Source of the DNA: Trueperaceae bacterium
GTDB taxonomy: Bacteria > Deinococcota > Deinococci > Deinococcales > Trueperaceae
Assembly (NCBI GenBank): GCA_029210865.1
Contig: JARGGE010000180.1
Span: 1 to 6,099, forward strand
Reading direction: 5' to 3'
Length of the DNA stretch: 6,099 nt
Part shown: in pieces, positions 1 through 5,960 of the stretch
How the letters are laid out: each line of letters begins with the position of its first letter
Numbering within the stretch: position 1 is the stretch's first letter
The notes under the pieces: generated by a model
Database searches by the model: none
What the model was told of the DNA's origin: nothing
What the model saw: the letters and a program-made list of their open reading frames with translations, nothing else
Program-made: the position numbers and the translations under genes

Positions 1-1038
1 CTCGCCGACCTCGCGCGCTTGGCCCTCGCGGGCGTCGGCCATCGCGATCAGGATCTGCACCGCCATGCCGCCCATGCGGTCGCGGGGGGTGCGGATGGTG
101 GTGATGGCGGGCGTGAAGAAGGCGGCCCACGGCGGGTCGTCGAAGCCGATGAGCGAGACGTCGTCGGGGATGCGCACGCGCCGCTCCTTGAGGCACTGGA
201 GGGTGGCGCCGAGCATCGTCTCGTTGGCGACGAGCAGCGCCGTGGGCGGGCGCGCGAGCGCCATCAGACGGTCGGTCTCGGCGAAGGCCTCGTCGAAGTG
301 GTACTCGCCGTGGCCGATCAGGTCCTCGTCCACGGCGACACCGCGCGCGACGAGGGCGTCGAGGTAGCCCTGGAGGCGGTCGCGCCCCGAGGAGAGCGCA
401 CGGTCGCCGGCGACGAACCCGACGCGGCGATGGCCCAGGTTGAGCAGGTGCGTCGTCGCCTCGAAGGCGGCGCGGTGGTCGTCGATGTTGATCTTGGGGG
501 TCGCCACCCGCTCCATGGTCGACTCGGTGAGCACGATCGGGAAGCCCGCCTCGACCAGGTCGCGGATGCGCTCCTCGTTCTCGGGCATGGGCGCGATGAT
601 GAGCCCGTCGACGTTGCGCTGGTACAGCGAGCGGATGTGCTCGCGTTCGCGGGCCGGGTCGTCGGCCGTGTGGCCGAGGATGACCTGGTAGCCGTGGCGT
701 CCGGCCGCGGCCTCGACGCCGCGGACGAAGGTGATCCAGTGGTAGCTCGCGATGTTGGCGACCACCACTCCGATCGCTTTGGTGCGGCCGACGCGCAGGG
801 AACGCGCGACGGCGTTCGGGCGGTACTCGAGCGCGCGCGCCGCCGCCAGCACCTTCTCTTTGGTGCGGGCGCTGAACGATCCGTAATCACCGAGCACGCG
901 GCTGGCCATGCCCACCGACACCCCGGCGGCCTGCGCGACCTCCTTGAGCGTCGCCCGTTTCGCGCGCGCGAGTCCGCGCGTCGGGCGCGGCGCGCTCGCG
1001 CCCGCCGTGTCGGCCGGGACGTCCTGGTCGTTGGGCAT
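1..1038 (-). CDS. LacI-family transcriptional regulator (C-terminus cut by window edge)
   Basis: The minus strand encodes 346 residues without a stop, from ATG at 1038 to the left edge. An N-terminal tail of about 29 residues, rich in Ala, Pro and Arg, precedes a LacI helix-turn-helix (about residues 30-50, TLKEVAQAAGVSVGMASRVL). A hinge helix follows (about 73-83, with N-A-V-A-R-S-L-R) and then a periplasmic-binding-protein-like effector domain starting at KAIGVVVANI (about 87). Late family marks are GFDDPPW near residue 298 and TTIRTP shortly after. The family's usual end suggests only some 20-30 residues are missing. It should bind DNA as a dimer and respond to a small ligand, often a sugar or nucleoside. 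The start is the only in-frame ATG or GTG close upstream of the helix-turn-helix; there is no clear Shine-Dalgarno. It is divergent from the opp operon, so it is the likely local repressor. The ligand cannot be read from the sequence. Confidence 0.93.
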   Translation of the reverse strand, partial: MPNDQDVPADTAGASAPRPTRGLARAKRATLKEVAQAAGVSVGMASRVLGDYGSFSARTKEKVLAAARALEYRPNAVARSLRVGRTKAIGVVVANIASYHWITFVRGVEAAAGRHGYQVILGHTADDPAREREHIRSLYQRNVDGLIIAPMPENEERIRDLVEAGFPIVLTESTMERVATPKINIDDHRAAFEATTHLLNLGHRRVGFVAGDRALSSGRDRLQGYLDALVARGVAVDEDLIGHGEYHFDEAFAETDRLMALARPPTALLVANETMLGATLQCLKERRVRIPDDVSLIGFDDPPWAAFFTPAITTIRTPRDRMGGMAVQILIAMADAREGQAREVGE

Positions 1039-1045
1039 CTGCGTC

Positions 1046-1051
1046 GATATA
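1046..1051 (-). promoter_or_regulatory. Possible -10 element for a leaderless regulator mRNA
   Basis: On the minus strand TATATC lies 7 nt before the regulator's ATG, and no Shine-Dalgarno is present in the GC-rich sequence between. This spacing would put the transcription start at or next to the start codon, as in leaderless mRNAs. The hexamer matches TATAAT at only four of six positions and no -35 hexamer is evident, so this is a weak call. Confidence 0.22.
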
Positions 1052-1195
1052 CCACGGGCCGACGCGGTCGCGGCGCGCGCGCCGTCGCGTCGCTCCGCGT
1101 GCTCCATGGCCGCGGACGCGTGCTGGACGATGCGGGTCGCCTCGGCACGGCACCGTCATCGGCGCCCGCGGAGGCGCCCGGCGATCGTGCGCAGG

Positions 1196-1224
1196 TTGAC
1201 AATCGGGAAACGGGAGTATAACGT
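1196..1224 (+). promoter_or_regulatory. Sigma70-type promoter for the opp operon
   Basis: A perfect -35 hexamer TTGACA lies at 1196-1201. Two overlapping -10 choices follow. TATAAC at 1217-1222 matches the consensus at five of six positions but has a short 15-bp spacer; TAACGT at 1219-1224 (pattern TAnnnT) has the ideal 17-bp spacer. The sequence here is distinctly AT-richer than its surroundings. Transcription would start around 1229-1231, giving a leader of about 110 nt before the binding-protein gene. Confidence 0.68.
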
Positions 1225-1227
1225 TCT
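1218..1227. promoter_or_regulatory. Candidate LacI-family operator over the -10 region
   Basis: The palindromic core AACGTT (1220-1225) has one more matching pair at 1218/1227, so four of five pairs match over 10 bp. LacI-family operators typically have a central CG pair into which hinge-helix leucines insert, and the divergent regulator keeps the hinge motif A-R-S-L. The position over the -10 element would allow repression. Outside the core the symmetry breaks down, so the site is plausible but weak. Confidence 0.3.
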
Positions 1228-1327
1228 CTCAACCTGTCTCGACCGAAAGGAGCGCCGCGCGAGACCTTGGCCCCGTAGCGAACGCTTCGCCCGGGCCGGA
1301 CCCTGCGTCCGAACGCCCGAGCCCCCC

Positions 1328-1333
1328 GGAGGT
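1328..1333 (+). promoter_or_regulatory. Shine-Dalgarno site of the binding-protein gene
   Basis: GGAGGT lies 8 nt upstream of ATG 1342. It is the strongest ribosome-binding site in the window. It fixes the start of the gene and fits the high expression usual for binding proteins. Confidence 0.85.
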
Positions 1334-1341
1334 ACGTCCGT

Positions 1342-2910
1342 ATGAGGATTCGAGCTCGCTGGCTCACCGCGCTCACCGCAGCGCTCGTCCTGGCCGCGCC
1401 CATCATGGCGCAGACCACGCTGAACGTCAGCCTGAACCAAGACCCCTTCATCATCGACCCCACCACCAACTGGCTCTACGACGTGTCGGCGAACCAGTTC
1501 GTGACCCTGGTCGGCTACGACTTCACGGCCGGCGCGGTCATCCCGGCCGGCGCCGAGTCGTGGACCGTCTCCGACGACGGCACCACCTACACCTTCACCC
1601 TGCGCGAGGGCTGGACCTGGTCCGACGGCACGCCCGTGACCGCCGACGACTACGTCTACTCGTTCCAGCGCATCGTCGACCCGGCGACGGCCGCCCCCAT
1701 GGCCTACCGCCTCTACGTGATCGAGGGCGCGCAGGCGATCAACCAGGGCGAGGTCGCCGACCTCACGACCCTCGGCGTGCGCGCGCTGGACGAGCGCACC
1801 GTCCAGATCGACCTGATCGCCCCGGCCTCGTGGTTCCTGTCCTCGCTCGGCTCGATCGGCCACGCGGTGCCGCGCTGGGCCATCGAGGCCCACGGCGATC
1901 AGTGGACGCTGCCCGAGAACATCGTCGTCAACGGTCCGTACAAGCTGACCCAGCTCGAGCCCGAGAACCTCGCCGTGCTCGAGAAGAACCCCACCTACTT
2001 CGCGGCCGACGACGTCCAGATCGACGTGGTCAACCTCTACGTGGTGCCGCAGGAATCGACGGCGATGGCGCTCTACGAGAACGGCGAGATCGATACGGTC
2101 GACGTCCCGGCCAGCGACCTCGAGCGCGTCCGGAACGCCCCCGAGCTGTCGGCCGAGTACTACAACGGCCCGCGCTTCGTCCTGTACTACTACAACTTCA
2201 ACGCCCTGCAGGCGCCGTTCGACGACGTCCGGGTGCGCCGTGCCTTCGCCATGGCGACCGACAAGCAGGCGATCGTCGACTTCATCACCCGCGGCGGCGA
2301 GGTGGCCGCGCCGACCCTCACCCCGCCCGGCTCGGTCGGCCACGTCGACCCCAGCGCCGGCGTCGGCATCCCGTTCGACCCCGAGGCGGCTCGCGCGCTG
2401 CTCGCCGAGGCCGGGTACCCCGGCGGCGCCGGCCTGCCCACCATCACGCTCGCCTTCAACGCCAGCGAGACGCACAGCCGCATCGCCCAGGCGGTCCAGC
2501 AGATGTGGCAGAACGAGCTCGGCGCCACGGTCGAGCTGCAGCCCGTCGAGGGCAGCTCGTACGCTCAGATGGGGCGCGAGGGTGCCTTCAGCGTCTGGCG
2601 CATGGGTTGGGGCATGGACTACCCCGACGCCAACAACATCCACGCCGAGCTCTTCACCAGCGACGTCGGCATCGCCGCCATCGTGCGCAACGCCGAGTAC
2701 GACCGCCTGATCGCGGAGGCCGCGATCGAGTCCGACCCGGCCCGCCGCCTCGAGATGTACACGGAGGCCGAGCGCATCCTGGTCGAGGAGGAGGCCGGCA
2801 CCATGCCCATCTACTGGTACGCCGAGAACCTCCTGGTCAAGCCCTACCTGGAGCGCATCCAGTCGCCCAGCCTCAACCGCGAGTTCTGGAAGTGGAGCGT
2901 GCGGAACTGA
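1342..2910 (+). CDS. oppA: Periplasmic oligopeptide/dipeptide-type solute-binding protein (SBP_bac_5 family)
   Basis: This 522-residue protein captures substrate for the ABC importer encoded just downstream. Residues 1-23 form a Sec signal peptide: Arg-rich start, hydrophobic core LTALTAALVLAAP, probable cleavage after IMA at residue 23. There is no lipobox cysteine, so the mature protein should be soluble in a periplasm. The family signature runs from W74 (W-T-V-S-D-D-G-T-T-Y-T-F, then R-E-G-W-T-W-S-D-G-T-P-V-T-A-D-D). Further marks are VNGPY, the VRRAFAMATDKQAIV stretch after the mid-protein loop, and GWGMDYPDANN near the C-terminus. Asp426 in that last motif sits where OppA proteins use an Asp to hold the peptide's free amino group, which favours a peptide ligand. 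Length is normal. The symbol is generic: a DppA-like or oligosaccharide-binding role cannot be excluded, since the family also has sugar binders. Confidence 0.93.
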   Translation: MRIRARWLTALTAALVLAAPIMAQTTLNVSLNQDPFIIDPTTNWLYDVSANQFVTLVGYDFTAGAVIPAGAESWTVSDDGTTYTFTLREGWTWSDGTPVTADDYVYSFQRIVDPATAAPMAYRLYVIEGAQAINQGEVADLTTLGVRALDERTVQIDLIAPASWFLSSLGSIGHAVPRWAIEAHGDQWTLPENIVVNGPYKLTQLEPENLAVLEKNPTYFAADDVQIDVVNLYVVPQESTAMALYENGEIDTVDVPASDLERVRNAPELSAEYYNGPRFVLYYYNFNALQAPFDDVRVRRAFAMATDKQAIVDFITRGGEVAAPTLTPPGSVGHVDPSAGVGIPFDPEAARALLAEAGYPGGAGLPTITLAFNASETHSRIAQAVQQMWQNELGATVELQPVEGSSYAQMGREGAFSVWRMGWGMDYPDANNIHAELFTSDVGIAAIVRNAEYDRLIAEAAIESDPARRLEMYTEAERILVEEEAGTMPIYWYAENLLVKPYLERIQSPSLNREFWKWSVRN

Positions 2911-2918
2911 GGCACTGA

Positions 2919-2932
2919 GCCGGCCTTCCGGC
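2919..2932 (+). other. Short GC hairpin after the oppA stop codon
   Basis: GCCGG (2919-2923) and CCGGC (2928-2932) can form a 5-bp stem closed by a four-base loop CCTT. It directly abuts the larger hairpin at 2933-2963. Together the two could form a stacked structure protecting the oppA 3' end. It is short, and such stems are common in GC-rich DNA. Confidence 0.35.
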
Positions 2933-2963
2933 GGGGCGGCGCACGCACGTGGTGCGCCGCCCC
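2933..2963 (+). terminator. Strong intergenic hairpin, likely attenuator or mRNA-stabilising element
   Basis: GGGGCGGCGCAC (2933-2944) pairs perfectly with GTGCGCCGCCCC (2952-2963), a 12-bp stem almost entirely of G-C pairs with the 7-nt loop GCACGTG. It starts 22 nt after the oppA stop codon. The following bases (GTTCGGTTGGG) are not a T-tract, so it is not a classical intrinsic terminator. In binding-protein operons such hairpins between the binding-protein and permease genes are known to cause partial termination or to shield the upstream mRNA from 3' decay, which makes the binding protein more abundant than the permeases. That role is inferred here. Confidence 0.6.
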
Positions 2964-3005
2964 GTTCGGTTGGGCAGGCCGTGCTTCGGTCCGCACCCAC
3001 CCCGC

Positions 3006-3935
3006 ATGCTGACCGTCGTCGTCCGGCGCGTCCTCTCGCTCGTCCCCGTCCTGTTCGTCATCTCGGTCGTGACTTTCGTGCTCATGACGGCGGTGCCCGG
3101 CAGCCCCTTCAGCACCGAGGACAAGCCGCTGCCGCCGCAGATCCAGGCGAACCTCGAGGCCTACTACGACCTCGATCGCCCGCTCTTCGAGCAGTACCTG
3201 ACCTACATGGGCAACGTGCTGCGCGGCGACCTCGGGCCCTCGTACATGCAGCGCAACCGCAGCGTCAACGACATCATCGCCGCCCACCTGCCCGTCTCCG
3301 CGGTGCTCGGGGTCCTCGGTCTGGCGGTCGCGGTGCTGGTGGGGCTTCCCATGGGGATCGTCTCGGCGCTGCGCCCGAACACCTGGATCGACCACCTCGC
3401 CATGTTCTTCGCGGTGGCCGGGGTGTCGGTGCCTGCGATGACGCTCGGCCCGCTCCTCATCTGGTTCTTCGCGCTCGAGCTCGGCTGGCTGCCCGTGGCC
3501 CGCTGGGGCACCTGGCAACAGGCGGTGCTGCCCGCCATCACGCTCGGCATCGGGCACGCCGCCGTCATCGCGCGCCTCACGCGCGCGAGCATGCTCCAGG
3601 TGGTCCACGAGGACTTCATCCGCACGGCGCGCGCCAAGGGGCTGCCCGAGTCGCGGGTCGTCGTGAAGCACGCCTTGCGCAACGCCCTCATCCCGGTGGT
3701 CACCATCCTCGGCCCGCTGTTCGCGGCGCTGGTCACCGGCTCGCTCGTGGTCGAGCAGATCTTCGCGGTGCCCGGTTTGGGCCGCTATTTCGTCGACAGC
3801 GTCAGCGGACGCGACTATCCCGTGATCATGGGGACGACCCTGCTGTTCGCGACCGTGTTGGTGGTCGCGAACCTGGTCGTCGACATCACCTACGCCGTGA
3901 TCGACCCGCGCATCGGCATCGGCGGTGACGCGTGA
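3006..3935 (+). CDS. oppB: ABC transporter permease, OppB/DppB type
   Basis: This 309-residue inner-membrane protein would form half of the translocation channel with the next gene's product. It begins MLTVVVRRVLSLVPVLFVISVVTFVL, the usual OppB start with membrane segment 1 at about residues 9-29. A periplasmic region follows (about 30-96) with the family stretches YYDLDRPLFEQY and GDLGPSY. Further membrane segments lie near 97-119, 131-156, 172-190, 229-250 and 276-297. The EAA loop that contacts the ATPase is at about 202-230 (E-D-F-I-R-T-A-R-A-K-G-L-P, then H-A-L-R-N-A-L-I-P). The end, YAVIDPRIGIG, is typical. ATG 3006 was chosen over GTG 2949, which lies in the loop of the upstream hairpin and would add 19 residues unlike the family. 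No Shine-Dalgarno is visible. The last bases overlap the next gene by 4 bp. Confidence 0.93.
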   Translation: MLTVVVRRVLSLVPVLFVISVVTFVLMTAVPGSPFSTEDKPLPPQIQANLEAYYDLDRPLFEQYLTYMGNVLRGDLGPSYMQRNRSVNDIIAAHLPVSAVLGVLGLAVAVLVGLPMGIVSALRPNTWIDHLAMFFAVAGVSVPAMTLGPLLIWFFALELGWLPVARWGTWQQAVLPAITLGIGHAAVIARLTRASMLQVVHEDFIRTARAKGLPESRVVVKHALRNALIPVVTILGPLFAALVTGSLVVEQIFAVPGLGRYFVDSVSGRDYPVIMGTTLLFATVLVVANLVVDITYAVIDPRIGIGGDA

Positions 3936-4876
3936 GTGGTGCGGTGGCCATGACGACGCCCGAGTTCGGTGCGAGCCCGGCGCAGCGCGCTTGGCGCCGC
4001 TGGCGGCGCAACCGGGCGGCGGTCTTCGGCGCCACGACGCTGATCGTCCTGATCCTGATGGCGCTGTTCGCGCCTTGGATCGCCCCCTATGGCTTCGCCG
4101 ACGGCGACATCTACGCCACCTACGCCGCCCCCGGTGAGCGCTTCTGGCTCGGCGCCGACTTCCTGGGGCGCGACCTGCTGAGCCGGATCATCTATGGCAC
4201 CCGCATCTCGCTCTCGGTGGCCTTCCTGGGCGCCTTCTTCGCGCTGAGCATCGGGCTGACCTACGGGGTGATCTCGGGCTACTACGGCGGGCGCCTCGAC
4301 AACCTGATGATGCGCGTCGTCGACATCCTCTACGCCTTCCCGAGCCTGCTCTTCATCATCTTGCTGATGGTCACCTTCAAGACCGGCTTCGGCGGCAGCG
4401 CCGTCGACCACCCGCTGCTCGCCTGGGTGCGGGTCGTCGACCAGCAGATGGGCGGGATGTTCCTGATCGTCGTCGGGATCAGCCTCACCTCGTGGGTCGC
4501 CATCGCGCGGCTCACCCGCGGGATGACGCTCTCGCTGCGCCACAGCGACTACGTCCAGGCCGCGGTGGCGCTCGGCGCGCGCGACGCGCGCATCCTGGCG
4601 CGCCACGTGGTGCCGGGCATCTTCGGCCCGCTGATCATCCGCGTGACGCTGCTCATCCCGCAGTTCATCGCTACCGAGGCCTTCCTCAGCTTCATCGGCA
4701 TCGGTGCCACGCCGCCGACCCCCAGCTGGGGGATGATGATCGCCGAGGGCTTCACCTCGATGCGCAGCTACCCGCACCTCGCGCTCTACCCCGGTCTGGC
4801 CCTGGCGATCGTCATGCTCGCTTTCAACTTCTTGGGCGACGGCCTGCGCGACGCCTTCGACCCCCATGCGCGGTGA
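3932..4876 (+). CDS. oppC: ABC transporter permease, OppC/DppC type
   Basis: This 314-residue protein is the second channel subunit, partner of OppB. An Arg-rich cytoplasmic N-terminus (RAWRRWRRNRAAVFG) leads into membrane segment 1 (about 31-52). The conserved block G-A-D-F-L-G-R-D-L-L-S-R-I-I-Y-G-T-R is at 74-91, and further segments lie near 92-114, 134-148, 174-193, 235-257 and 283-302. The EAA loop is at about 206-234 (D-Y-V-Q-A-A-V-A-L-G-A-R-D, then H-V-V-P-G-I-F-G-P). A loop of about 25 residues (149-173) between segments 3 and 4 is longer than in compact OppC proteins but occurs in some subgroups. The GTG at 3932 overlaps the oppB stop (GTGA), implying translational coupling. ATG 3950, six codons later, is the alternative start. 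No ATPase gene follows; a peptidase gene does. Confidence 0.92.
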   Translation: MSGAVAMTTPEFGASPAQRAWRRWRRNRAAVFGATTLIVLILMALFAPWIAPYGFADGDIYATYAAPGERFWLGADFLGRDLLSRIIYGTRISLSVAFLGAFFALSIGLTYGVISGYYGGRLDNLMMRVVDILYAFPSLLFIILLMVTFKTGFGGSAVDHPLLAWVRVVDQQMGGMFLIVVGISLTSWVAIARLTRGMTLSLRHSDYVQAAVALGARDARILARHVVPGIFGPLIIRVTLLIPQFIATEAFLSFIGIGATPPTPSWGMMIAEGFTSMRSYPHLALYPGLALAIVMLAFNFLGDGLRDAFDPHAR

Positions 4877-4891
4877 CCCACCGCGACGAGC

Positions 4892-4895
4892 GGAG
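4892..4895 (+). promoter_or_regulatory. Shine-Dalgarno site deciding the M42 peptidase start
   Basis: GGAG lies 6 nt upstream of ATG 4902 in the 25-bp gap after oppC. The earlier in-frame ATG at 4866 lies inside the oppC coding region, has no comparable site and would add 12 residues foreign to the family. The 4902 start is therefore preferred. Confidence 0.7.
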
Positions 4896-4901
4896 ACCCT
4901 C

Positions 4902-5960
4902 ATGATCGAGCTGCTGCAACGACTGTGCGACGCGCCCGGGGTGTCGGGCTTCGAGGGCGGCGTCCAAGCGATCGTCGCCGACGAGCTGCGCCCCCTCACC
5001 GACGAGCTGTGGCGCGACCGGATGGGCAACGTCATCGCCGTCAAGCGCGCCGCCCGGCGCTCGCCGACCCCGCGGCGGCTGGTCTACGCCGCCCACGCCG
5101 ACGAGGTCGGGATGATGGTCAGCCACGTCGACGACCAAGGTTTCGTGCGCTTCCGGGCGATCGGCGGCCTTGACGCGCGGACGCTGCCGAGTCAGCGGGT
5201 GCTGGTGCACGGCACGGTGGGCGAGGGCGGCCCGCTCAAGGGGGTCATCGCCGTGCAGGCGGGCTGGCTCGGAACCCCCGAGGACCGCACCCGTGTCTTC
5301 CCGGTCCACGAGCTCTACATCGACCTCGGCCGCCCCGCCGACGACGTGCGCGCGCGCGTCCAAGTGGGCGACGTGGTCACCTTCGCGGCCACCTTCGACC
5401 GACTGAACGACGACGTGGTGGTCGGCCGCGCCTTCGACGACCGGGTGGGCGTCTACTGCTTGATCGAGGCGATGCACCGCATCGAGGCGCCGGACGTCGA
5501 CGTCTACGCGGTCTGCACCGCCCAGGAGGAGGTGGGGGTCCGCGGCATGCCGACCGCCGCCCACGCCATCGAGGCCGACCTCGCGGTCGCCATCGATGGT
5601 GCCCTGCCCTCCGATACCCCCTACGCCCAGCCCCACGAGCGCCAGTGCGCGCTGGGGGAGGGGACCGGGATCTACCTGATCGACAACCGCACGATCGGCA
5701 GCCCGCGCCTGGTGCAGGGGCTCATCGACGCCTGCGAGCGGCGCGGCATCCCGTACCAGCGCAACCTGGGTGGCGGCACCGACGCCTCCGAGATCCAGCG
5801 GCACGGCCTCGGGGCGTGGGCCACCACGATCGGCGCGCCGACGCGCTACATGCACTCGACCGTGCAGCTGTGCCACCTCGCCGACATCGAGGCCACGATC
5901 GCGCTGCTCGCGGCCTTCGCCGAGGACGCGGCCGGGGTGCTGCCGGCCGACTGGCGATGA
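4902..5960 (+). CDS. M42-family metallo-aminopeptidase (glutamyl aminopeptidase / TET-type)
   Basis: This 352-residue cytosolic enzyme is predicted to remove N-terminal residues from peptides using two metal ions. M42 enzymes usually assemble into tetrahedral dodecamers that accept only short peptides. The start MIELLQRLCDAPGVSGFEGG is the family's normal N-terminus. All expected metal ligands are visible: H65 (AHADEVG), D179 (RAFDDRVG), E210 (AQEEVG), D232 (AIDG) and H318 (RYMHS). The catalytic pair would be D67 and E209. GGTDA and the Gly-rich LGGGTD stretch also match. Nothing is missing, so it should be active. Proteins of this family are often labelled endoglucanase or FrvX, which is generally a misnomer. 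It lies 25 bp after oppC and its stop overlaps the next gene's start (ATGA), so it probably degrades what OppABC imports. Residue preference cannot be read from sequence. Confidence 0.92.
   Translation: MIELLQRLCDAPGVSGFEGGVQAIVADELRPLTDELWRDRMGNVIAVKRAARRSPTPRRLVYAAHADEVGMMVSHVDDQGFVRFRAIGGLDARTLPSQRVLVHGTVGEGGPLKGVIAVQAGWLGTPEDRTRVFPVHELYIDLGRPADDVRARVQVGDVVTFAATFDRLNDDVVVGRAFDDRVGVYCLIEAMHRIEAPDVDVYAVCTAQEEVGVRGMPTAAHAIEADLAVAIDGALPSDTPYAQPHERQCALGEGTGIYLIDNRTIGSPRLVQGLIDACERRGIPYQRNLGGGTDASEIQRHGLGAWATTIGAPTRYMHSTVQLCHLADIEATIALLAAFAEDAAGVLPADWR

Larger units (their letters stand above)
1192..1236. repeat. 8-bp perfect inverted repeat bracketing the promoter
   Basis: CAGGTTGA at 1192-1199 is the exact reverse complement of TCAACCTG at 1229-1236. 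The arms are 37 bp apart centre to centre, about 3.5 helical turns. The left arm overlaps the -35 hexamer and the right arm falls at the expected transcription start. This is seen directly; a regulatory role, for example paired half-sites or two protein-binding sites, is inference. Confidence 0.5.
1039..1341. other. Divergent intergenic control region
   Basis: These 303 bases separate the regulator from the opp operon. The left half (1053-1190) is plain GC-rich DNA; the only pattern seen there is a direct repeat GGCGCCCG at 1161-1168 and 1173-1180. The right half holds the opp promoter, an operator-like palindrome, an inverted repeat and a leader of about 110 nt. In the leader GTCTCG (1236-1241) can pair with CGAGAC (1260-1265), leaving an 18-nt loop that contains AAAGGAG (1246-1252) with no suitable start codon behind it. 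I see no convincing small gene or RNA gene here. Confidence 0.7.

Noticed and set aside
1161..1180. Direct repeat GGCGCCCG (two copies, 12-bp period) as a binding site
   Set aside because: It consists only of G and C in a GC-rich region and is far from the promoter core; chance is likely.
19..1221. A 400-codon open frame on the plus strand over the regulator
   Set aside because: Its composition is that of an antisense shadow (runs of Arg, Asp, Val and Ala); the minus strand gives a complete LacI domain order.
1246..1278. A tiny leader ORF (TTG-GCC-CCG-TAG at 1267-1278) after AAAGGAG
   Set aside because: The spacing of 14 nt is too long and a three-codon TTG-initiated frame is expected by chance.
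1106..1345. A possible small plus-strand gene from ATG 1106 through the control region
   Set aside because: It runs through the promoter and leader, is Arg-rich without any motif, and has no ribosome-binding site.
1156..3000. A 614-codon open frame on the minus strand, antisense to oppA
   Set aside because: It resembles no known family, is dominated by Val, Asp, Arg and Gly as expected for a shadow of GC-rich coding DNA, and lies opposite a clear binding-protein gene.
2949..3005. Upstream GTG start for oppB at 2949
   Set aside because: It lies in the loop of the intergenic hairpin, has no ribosome-binding site and adds 19 Arg/Pro-rich residues not seen in OppB; ATG 3006 gives the usual N-terminus.
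4866..4901. Upstream ATG start for the M42 peptidase at 4866
   Set aside because: It lies inside oppC without a Shine-Dalgarno; ATG 4902 has GGAG at good spacing and gives the standard family start.
3890..5876. Long minus-strand open frames antisense to oppC and the peptidase
   Set aside because: They have shadow-like composition with no recognisable motifs, while both plus-strand genes have full family signatures.
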